From an uncultured Lachnospiraceae bacterium (GTDB lineage Bacteria; Bacillota; Clostridia; Lachnospirales; Lachnospiraceae), in contig CACXFW010000015.1 of NCBI GenBank assembly GCA_902767065.1, positions 1 through 6,769 of the forward strand: 6,769 bases of DNA. The letters run 5' to 3'. The notes under the pieces were generated by a model. It worked only from the letters and a program-made list of their open reading frames with translations. It made no database searches and had not been told where the DNA came from. Positions 1-4,339 of the stretch are shown here, piece by piece. The stretch's first letter is position 1. Each line of letters opens with the position of its first letter. The position numbers and the translations under genes were made by a program.

Positions 1-1
1 A

Positions 2-91
2 CTGGTGATTATCCTTGCGGTTGTCATTGACCAGACACAGAGAAACCTGCAGGCCAAGATGGCTCTTCAGGCAAGAAACGAAAGCAAGTAA
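2..91 (+). CDS. C-terminal end of an RbsC-like sugar ABC transporter permease (partial, 5' end outside window)
   Basis: An open frame enters from the left edge and ends at TAA 89-91. It encodes 29 residues, starting LVIILAVVIDQTQRNLQAKM. The first nine or so residues are hydrophobic and the rest is a polar, basic tail. This matches the last transmembrane segment and short cytoplasmic tail of RbsC/BPD_transp_2-family inner-membrane permeases, which often end in a hydrophobic stretch followed by D and a basic amphipathic tail. Twenty-nine residues is thin evidence. The call leans on the neighbour: rbsD begins 19 bases downstream and commonly accompanies rbsA/rbsC/rbsB. If correct, the transporter genes lie just upstream in the same operon. 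Another membrane protein with a similar C-terminus cannot be excluded. Confidence 0.65.
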   Translation: MVIILAVVIDQTQRNLQAKMALQARNESK

Positions 92-110
92 AGAAAAGGG
101 AGACAATACC

Positions 111-506
111 ATGAAGAAAAGAGGAATCCTGAATGCACAGCTGGCAGGCTGCGTAGCGGCGCTTGGACACATGGACCTGTTTCTGATCGGCGACGCGGGG
201 ATGCCGATACCGCCTGGCGTTCCGGTCGTGGATCTGGTTGTAACCGCAGGCGTTCCGACTTTTGATCAGGTCATGGACGCGGTCCTGGAGGAGGCTGTGG
301 TGGAAGGATATACCATCGCAAAAGAGATTCAGGATCACAATCCAAGGCTGCTTCGCTACATTCGCGGGAAACTGCCTGAGGCAGAAGAGACGATGATTTC
401 ACACACACAGCTGAAGGAGATGTCCAAAAACGTCCGCTTTGCAGTCAGGACGGGAGAATTTACACCCTATCCGAACGTGATTCTTCGGGCCGGCGTGGCA
501 TTTTGA
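111..506 (+). CDS. rbsD: D-ribose pyranase RbsD
   Basis: This gene encodes 131 residues; E. coli RbsD has 139. RbsD is a cytoplasmic decameric ring enzyme that interconverts beta-pyranose and beta-furanose forms of ribose after import, so that a kinase or isomerase receives the right anomer. Family hallmarks visible: MKKxGILN start, LGHMD with the catalytic His at residue 20, GDAGMPIP with Asp28, the GVPTF loop, the IAKEIQDHNP helix, and the C-terminal RTGEFTPYPNVILRAGV with the conserved Tyr and Asn of the active site. The start was chosen at the ATG preceded by AAGGGAGA (96-103, 7-base spacing). An upstream in-frame start near 15 would overlap the permease tail and has no family counterpart. 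The gene sits 19 bases after the permease end, so it is almost certainly co-transcribed. The true substrate may be a sugar other than ribose, given the isomerase next door. Confidence 0.95.
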   Translation: MKKRGILNAQLAGCVAALGHMDLFLIGDAGMPIPPGVPVVDLVVTAGVPTFDQVMDAVLEEAVVEGYTIAKEIQDHNPRLLRYIRGKLPEAEETMISHTQLKEMSKNVRFAVRTGEFTPYPNVILRAGVAF

Positions 507-577
507 ATCTAAGGTCTGCGGGTGGAGGGGCTGTGAATCGTAACAAAGCGGCCGTTCATAAGGAGGATGACAGGATT

Positions 578-2005
578 ATGGCAAGAGCAAAGATTAAGAT
601 CGGATACGCGCCGACAAGAAGGGCGATCTTCAGCGCTCCCGCCGCGGTTTTGTATCGCGGCCTGATTGCGGACCGTCTGAGAGAGCTGGAGATTGATTTT
701 GTCGATATCGACGACATCAATGACGAAGGACTTCTTTTCGATGACGCGGGGATGTTCAGGATTGCGGAGAAGTTCAGGAAGGAGAAGGTCGACGGGCTGT
801 TTCTTCCCCACGCGAACTTCGGTACGGAGTATGAGTGCGGGAGACTGGCAAAGGAGCTTGGCGTTCCCGTTCTGCTGTGGGGACCGAGGGATGAGCGTCC
901 GGACGAGAGGGGCATGCGTCTGAGGGATTCGCAGTGCGGACTGTTTGCGACCGGCAAGGTGCTCCGCAGATTCCACGTCCCGTTCACATACATGAACAAC
1001 TGCAATCTGGAGGATCCGGAGTTTGAGAGGGGAATCAGGGATTTCCTGGCGGTTTGCAACGTCGTGAAGGTGATGAGAAGCACCAGGATCCTGCAGATCG
1101 GTCCGAGGCCGTTCGACTTCTGGAGCACGATGTGCAATGAGGGCGAGCTTCTGGAGAAGTTCAACATCCAGCTCTCGCCGATCCCGCTTCCGGAGCTGTA
1201 TGCGGAGATGAGGAAGTGGAAGGAAGAAAAGACGCAGGTGGCTCAGGTGATCGCTTACTGTCATGAGAACATGACCTGCAACATTGAGGAAGAATCCCTT
1301 GAAAACGTTGCGGCGCTGAAGGTGGCGATGAAGAGCCTCACGGAAAAGTACGGATGCAATTCTGTCGCGATCCAGTGCTGGAACGCGCTTCAGGATGAGA
1401 TTAAGATCATGCCGTGCGCGGCGAACGCGCTTCTGAATGAAGAAGGGATACCGGTGATCTGTGAGACGGATATCCACGGCGCGATTTCCTCCCTGATGGC
1501 AGAGGCTGCCGCGATGAATGAGCGCAGGGTCATGTTTGCCGACTGGACGGTACGGCATCCGGACAACGATAACGGAGAGCTGCTGCAGCATTGCGGGCCA
1601 TGGCCGATCTCCGTGGCAAGGCAGAAGCCGCAGATCTGCGTACCGGTTGCGTTTCCGCAAAATGGCGCCGTGTCTGCGGAAGCGAAGCATGGACCGATGA
1701 GCCTTGTCCGCTTCGACGGGGATGACGGGGAATACTCCGTCCTGCTCGGGCACGCGAAAGGAATTGACGGCCCCTGGACCAAGGGAACCTATGTATGGGT
1801 GGAGGTCAATAACCTGAAGCGCCTCGAAGCGAAGATCGTGGAAGGCCCCTATATCCACCATGTTGCCGCAATTCACGGTGATGTCGTGCCGGTCGTCTAT
1901 GAAGCATGCAAGTACCTTGGCATCCGGCCGGATCTCTATGATCCGATCGAGGACAAGGTTCTGGCGTATCTGCATGGTGAAGATGTCGTGTTTGATGAGG
2001 TGTAA
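578..2005 (+). CDS. L-fucose/L-arabinose isomerase-family protein, specificity unknown
   Basis: This gene encodes 475 residues, clearly shorter than classical FucI (about 590). It belongs to the fucose/arabinose isomerase superfamily of metal-dependent cytoplasmic aldose-ketose isomerases. Residues 1-170 form Rossmann-like N-terminal parts (for example VDGLFLPHANFGTEYECGRL at 71-90). Residues 260-345 carry the likely active site: ICETDIHGA with Glu296, then VMFADW with Asp322, which I match to the Mn-binding Glu337 and Asp361 of E. coli FucI, plus His338 in LQHCGPWP. EGPYIHHVA (His427/428) is a candidate third metal-site position. These assignments are by motif, not alignment. The start at ATG 578 follows AGGAGG at 561-566 with an 11-base gap. 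A TTG at 503 overlapping the rbsD stop lacks a ribosome binding site. It follows rbsD by 71 bases with no terminator, so co-transcription is likely. FucI-type enzymes also act on D-arabinose, but no substrate can be assigned. Confidence 0.88.
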   Translation: MARAKIKIGYAPTRRAIFSAPAAVLYRGLIADRLRELEIDFVDIDDINDEGLLFDDAGMFRIAEKFRKEKVDGLFLPHANFGTEYECGRLAKELGVPVLLWGPRDERPDERGMRLRDSQCGLFATGKVLRRFHVPFTYMNNCNLEDPEFERGIRDFLAVCNVVKVMRSTRILQIGPRPFDFWSTMCNEGELLEKFNIQLSPIPLPELYAEMRKWKEEKTQVAQVIAYCHENMTCNIEEESLENVAALKVAMKSLTEKYGCNSVAIQCWNALQDEIKIMPCAANALLNEEGIPVICETDIHGAISSLMAEAAAMNERRVMFADWTVRHPDNDNGELLQHCGPWPISVARQKPQICVPVAFPQNGAVSAEAKHGPMSLVRFDGDDGEYSVLLGHAKGIDGPWTKGTYVWVEVNNLKRLEAKIVEGPYIHHVAAIHGDVVPVVYEACKYLGIRPDLYDPIEDKVLAYLHGEDVVFDEV

Positions 2006-2027
2006 CCAGGCCGGGATGTCTCTCGTT

Positions 2028-2081
2028 GAAGGAACTGTACAGAAAGAACCTGTGCGGATCGCGCAGGTGATTTCCGTACAG
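2028..2081 (+). promoter_or_regulatory. Leader hairpin element A upstream of lacI
   Basis: A long two-part stem-loop lies in the 113-base gap between the isomerase and lacI. The outer arms CTGTACAGAAA (2035-2045) and TTTCCGTACAG (2071-2081) pair over 11 positions with one A-C mismatch. A 2x2 internal loop of G2046-A2047 against G2069-A2070 has the layout of tandem G-A pairs. The inner arms ACCTGTGC (2048-2055) and GCGCAGGT (2061-2068) pair over 8 positions with one G-U, closing a 5-base loop. The left end GAAGGAACTGTACAG (2028-2042) recurs exactly in the FGGY-gene leader at 4263-4277. It could be an RNA regulatory structure, an operator pair or a dispersed palindromic element. No clear U tract follows, so a simple terminator is unlikely. 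Confidence 0.6.
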
Positions 2082-2118
2082 GCCCTAATCTTTCTGAATG
2101 CATGGATTGGAGGCAGCC

Positions 2119-3123
2119 ATGAAGGTCAGTATGAAAGACATCAGCAAAGAAGCGGGGGTGTCAGTTGCAACTGTTTCCAATGCGCTGAACCATAAACAGG
2201 GCGTCAACGCCCAGACGGCGGAGCGTGTGTTTGAGGCGGCAAAACGGCTTGGTTATTATACGGAGAGCCACATCAGCAAGGTGAAATTTGTCATCTATAA
2301 GAGAAATGGGGTGATCGTGGAGGACACTCCATTTTTCCAGATGATGATCGCCGGCGTGGAGGAGGAGTGCCGCAGCCGCGGGATGGAGATGGTTCTGTGC
2401 AATCTTGACCGCAGGGACGCAAACTATGAGGAACAGCTCAGATGGGTGCAGAATGACAAGTCCTCCGGGGTGATCCTTCTGGGTACGGAAATGCTGGATG
2501 AGGATGCGCCGCTGATCAGCGGCCTGACCGTTCCTTTTGTCGTGATTGACTTCTGGAAGGAGGACATGGCGTTTAATACCATCCTGATCAACAATGCCGA
2601 CGCGTCGCGTATGGCGACGGACTATCTGATTCACAAGGGGCATAAGGAGATCGGGTACCTGCGGGGGGACCTGCGCATCCGTCCTTTTCAGGCAAGAGCG
2701 TCGGGACTGCGTTCGGCATTGAGAAGGGCGTCCCTTGCGCTCATGCCTGAATATGTGATTACGCTGCGGGCAACGATGAATGGTGCGTATGAGGATATGC
2801 GACAGTATCTTTCGCGCGGACAGAAACTGCCGACTGCCTTTTTTGCCGACAATGACATGATTGCGCTAGGTGCTGTCAAAGCAATGACAGATATGGGAAT
2901 CCGGGTTCCGGAAGACGTGTCCGTGGTAGGATTTGATGACCTTCCGTTTTCGTCCATCTCAGCGCCTCCGCTGACAACGCTGAGAGTACCGAAACAGGAG
3001 ATGGGACGGGTTGCGGTGCGCCGGATCGCGGAGCTGATTAAAACGGGAGAGAACCTGTGCCTGAAGCAGCAGGTTCTTCCGATGTTTATCGAACGGGACA
3101 GTGTAAGATCAATGGACCTATGA
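2119..3123 (+). CDS. LacI-family transcriptional regulator
   Basis: This gene encodes 334 residues. A LacI-type helix-turn-helix occupies residues 1-50 (MKDISKEAGVSVATVSNALN, then QTAERVFEAAKRLGYY). It is followed by a periplasmic-binding-protein-like effector domain with typical signatures: SSGVILLGTE, VPFVVIDFW, NADASRMATDYLIHKGHKEIGYLRG, PTAFFADNDMIALGAVKAM, VPEDVSVVGFDDLPFSS and PPLTTLRVPKQEMGRVAV. It probably represses or activates this sugar locus in response to the sugar or a phosphorylated intermediate. ATG 2119 was chosen because GGAGG (2109-2113) lies 5 bases upstream. An earlier in-frame ATG at 2098 lacks a site and adds non-family residues. The linker between the HTH and the effector domain is unusually short (about TESHISK), and the usual hinge-helix pattern is not apparent. 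The gene lies mid-cluster, after hairpin element A, and 62 bases before the PfkB kinase gene. Confidence 0.95.
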   Translation: MKVSMKDISKEAGVSVATVSNALNHKQGVNAQTAERVFEAAKRLGYYTESHISKVKFVIYKRNGVIVEDTPFFQMMIAGVEEECRSRGMEMVLCNLDRRDANYEEQLRWVQNDKSSGVILLGTEMLDEDAPLISGLTVPFVVIDFWKEDMAFNTILINNADASRMATDYLIHKGHKEIGYLRGDLRIRPFQARASGLRSALRRASLALMPEYVITLRATMNGAYEDMRQYLSRGQKLPTAFFADNDMIALGAVKAMTDMGIRVPEDVSVVGFDDLPFSSISAPPLTTLRVPKQEMGRVAVRRIAELIKTGENLCLKQQVLPMFIERDSVRSMDL

Positions 3124-3133
3124 AGCGGTCCGG

Positions 3134-3164
3134 CCGTACAGGCAGAATGAATCCCGTTCGCGGG
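3134..3164 (+). promoter_or_regulatory. Short GTAC-centred motif and small hairpin before the PfkB kinase gene
   Basis: The 62-base gap after lacI carries CCGTACAGG (3134-3142), which matches the right arm of hairpin element A (2074-2082). It is followed by a 4-bp stem, CCCG (3153-3156) and CGGG (3161-3164), with a TTCG loop. The stem is too short and has no T run, so it is not a convincing intrinsic terminator. The motif is noted because related sequences occur in both other leaders downstream of the isomerase gene. Confidence 0.3.
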
Positions 3165-3185
3165 TTATAGAAAGGGAAGGGACAG

Positions 3186-4070
3186 ATGAAAGTTCTGAAT
3201 TTTGGCTCTCTCAATATTGATTATACTTATCGTGTCCCCCATATCATCGTGGGAGGCGAGACGCTTTCTTCTACGGAACTGAACGAGTATTGCGGAGGGA
3301 AAGGACTCAACCAGTCCATCGCTCTGGCAAGGGCAGGACTTGATGTATGGCATGCCGGTACAATCGGATACGACGGCGGCATGCTGACACACTCTTGCGA
3401 GGATGCCGGGATCCACACACAGTTCATCCGGAAGCTGGATGTCAGAAGCGGCCATACGGTCATCCAGGTGGACGAAAGCGGTCAGAACAGCATCATTCTT
3501 TATGGCGGAACCAACATGATGCAGACCGCGGAATACATAGACGAGGTGCTTTCCCATTTCGAAGCAGGCGATTACCTGGTGCTTCAGAATGAGATTAACC
3601 TGCTGGATTACATCATTGACAGAGCCTTTGAGAGGGGCATGAAGATTGTCATGAATCCGTCTCCGTACAATGACAGGCTTGCCTCCTGTGACCTGGGGAA
3701 GGTTTCCCTGTTTTTTGTCAATGAGATTGAGGCGGCGCAGATTACGGGCAATTCTGATCCGGACCGTGCGCTGGACGCGCTTCACGCAGCCTATCCGAAG
3801 GCGGCATTCGTCCTGACGCTGGGTTCACAGGGGGCCTGGTACTATGACGGACAGCAGAGGGTCTTCCAGGAGATCTTCAAGGTGAAGCCGGTCGATACGA
3901 CAGCTGCGGGCGATACATTTACCGGATTCTTCCTTCGCAGGCTGATCGATGGCGCTCCCATACAGACGGCTCTCATGACGGCGGCGAAGGCATCGTCGAT
4001 CGCAGTCACCCGGCGCGGCGCAGCGCCCTCCATTCCTTCCATCAAGGAGGTGGAGGAAGGCCTGGCGTGA
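3186..4070 (+). CDS. PfkB-family carbohydrate kinase, ribokinase-like
   Basis: This gene encodes 294 residues; E. coli ribokinase has 309. It is a cytoplasmic ATP-dependent kinase that would phosphorylate a sugar hydroxyl. Signatures in order: NFGSLNIDYTYRVPHI at the N-terminus with Asp12 in the sugar-contact position, GGKGLNQSIALARAG (37-51, the first PfkB signature and lid region), MNPSPYN, the NEIEA motif at 179-183 (N-E-x-E type), TLGSQGAWYY, and the second PfkB signature VDTTAAGDTFTGFF (236-249) with the anion-hole AAGD and catalytic Asp243. The family usually has GAGD here, so the Ala is a conservative change. The ribosome site is AAAGGGAAGGGA (3171-3182), just before ATG. Family similarity and rbsD nearby suggest ribose or a related pentose, but PfkB kinases are functionally diverse and a ketose, nucleoside or other sugar is possible. 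It is probably in the same operon as lacI. Confidence 0.9.
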   Translation: MKVLNFGSLNIDYTYRVPHIIVGGETLSSTELNEYCGGKGLNQSIALARAGLDVWHAGTIGYDGGMLTHSCEDAGIHTQFIRKLDVRSGHTVIQVDESGQNSIILYGGTNMMQTAEYIDEVLSHFEAGDYLVLQNEINLLDYIIDRAFERGMKIVMNPSPYNDRLASCDLGKVSLFFVNEIEAAQITGNSDPDRALDALHAAYPKAAFVLTLGSQGAWYYDGQQRVFQEIFKVKPVDTTAAGDTFTGFFLRRLIDGAPIQTALMTAAKASSIAVTRRGAAPSIPSIKEVEEGLA

Positions 4071-4079
4071 GAAGGGGGC

Positions 4080-4113
4080 GGTCCGGGCCTGCTGCCCGGA
4101 TCATGGCCGGGCA
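4080..4113 (+). promoter_or_regulatory. Two mutually exclusive GC-rich hairpins after the PfkB kinase gene
   Basis: Starting 10 bases after the PfkB stop codon, TCCGGGC (4082-4088) pairs perfectly with GCCCGGA (4094-4100) around a 5-base loop; flanking bases extend this to 9 pairs with one G-U. The same central strand can instead pair as TGCCCGG (4093-4099) with CCGGGCA (4107-4113) around a 7-base loop. Each stem excludes the other. No T run follows either one, so this is not a standard intrinsic terminator. It could be a transcript 3'-end stabiliser, a pause or Rho-dependent site, or a conformational switch. Function is inference. Confidence 0.4.
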
Positions 4114-4123
4114 CTGAGTATAG

Positions 4124-4189
4124 CCGGATACCGTTCGACAGTACGGATCCGAAGGATGAAGCAGTTTCGATGACGGGACCGGTATCCGG
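4124..4189 (+). repeat. 10-bp perfect inverted repeat flanking the first tandem unit
   Basis: CCGGATACCG (4124-4133) is the exact reverse complement of CGGTATCCGG (4180-4189), separated by 46 bases. The right arm is the end of the first copy of the 37-bp tandem repeat. The same segment in the second copy (CGGCATCCGG) would pair with one mismatch. It may be part of a larger folded leader or the remains of a palindromic element. Confidence 0.6.
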
Positions 4190-4226
4190 AGGATGAAGCA
4201 GTTTCGATGACAGGACCGGCATCCGG
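4153..4226 (+). repeat. 37-bp direct tandem duplication
   Basis: Two abutting copies (4153-4189 and 4190-4226) begin AGGATGAAGCAGTTTCGATG and end ATCCGG. They differ at two positions: G/A at 4174/4212-equivalent sites in the GAC(G/A)GGACC part, and T/C in GG(T/C)ATCCGG. The unit length is not a multiple of three, so the repeat is not a coding repeat. There is no spacer, so this is not CRISPR. Flanking fragments (GGATCCGA to the left, ACGGGACC to the right) look like partial units. It lies in the 269-base gap before the FGGY gene. Confidence 0.95.
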
Positions 4227-4243
4227 ACGGGACCTGCCAGGAA

Positions 4244-4257
4244 TAAACGATCGTTTA
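4244..4257. promoter_or_regulatory. Perfect 14-bp palindrome, candidate regulator operator
   Basis: TAAACGATCGTTTA is a perfect even-centred palindrome located 82 bases before the FGGY start codon. AT-rich outer parts around CG steps are typical of LacI-family operators, and a LacI-family gene lies in the same cluster. It is unusual in having a central AT between two CG steps rather than one central CG. I saw no second copy in the other intergenic regions. TTTACA at 4254-4259 resembles a -35 box, but no good -10 lies at 16-18 bases from it. Confidence 0.55.
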
Positions 4258-4262
4258 CAGAG

Positions 4263-4314
4263 GAAGGAACTGTACAGGAAAGACCGTAAATATGCACCGG
4301 TTTTTTCTGTACGG
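4263..4314 (+). promoter_or_regulatory. Leader hairpin element B upstream of the FGGY kinase gene
   Basis: The left part GAAGGAACTGTACAG (4263-4277) is identical to 2028-2042 in the lacI leader. The arms 4270-4286 (CTGTACAGGAAAGACCG) and 4298-4314 (CGGTTTTTTCTGTACGG) pair over 17 consecutive positions, three of them G-U, around an 11-base loop (4287-4297). The six T residues at 4301-4306 follow a short ACCG/CGGT stem, so the inner part also has the A-tract, stem and T-tract arrangement of a weak intrinsic terminator. It ends 25 bases before the start codon. It could act as an attenuator, a protein-bound RNA hairpin or an operator pair. Confidence 0.6.
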
Positions 4315-4315
4315 A

Positions 4316-4332
4316 TCCTGATCCGATCAGGA
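4316..4332 (+). promoter_or_regulatory. 17-bp palindrome overlapping the FGGY gene ribosome binding site
   Basis: TCCTGATCCGATCAGGA is a perfect palindrome with a single central base. As RNA it can form at least a 6-bp stem (4316-4321 with 4327-4332). The right arm contains AGGA (4329-4332), part of the purine-rich AGGAAAGGAAA ribosome site ahead of ATG 4340. Folding would hide part of that site. Alternatively it is a DNA operator. Confidence 0.5.
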
Positions 4333-4339
4333 AAGGAAA

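Noticed and set aside
15..110. N-terminal extension of rbsD
   Set aside because: It overlaps the permease tail, has no ribosome site and has no counterpart in RbsD proteins.
530..546. Possible catabolite-repression (cre) site before the isomerase
   Set aside because: Too many mismatches to the cre consensus once the central CG is aligned.
503..577. TTG start for the isomerase overlapping the rbsD stop
   Set aside because: It has no Shine-Dalgarno site there, while ATG 578 follows AGGAGG and gives a family-like N-terminus.
509..1975. 488-residue open frame on the minus strand opposite the isomerase gene
   Set aside because: Arg/His/Leu-rich shadow with no recognisable domain. The plus-strand frame has clear family motifs and a good ribosome site.
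3153..3164. Intrinsic terminator after lacI
   Set aside because: The stem is only 4 bp and is followed by TTAT rather than a T run.
4153..4226. CRISPR array
   Set aside because: There are only two directly abutting copies, with no spacers and no cas genes.
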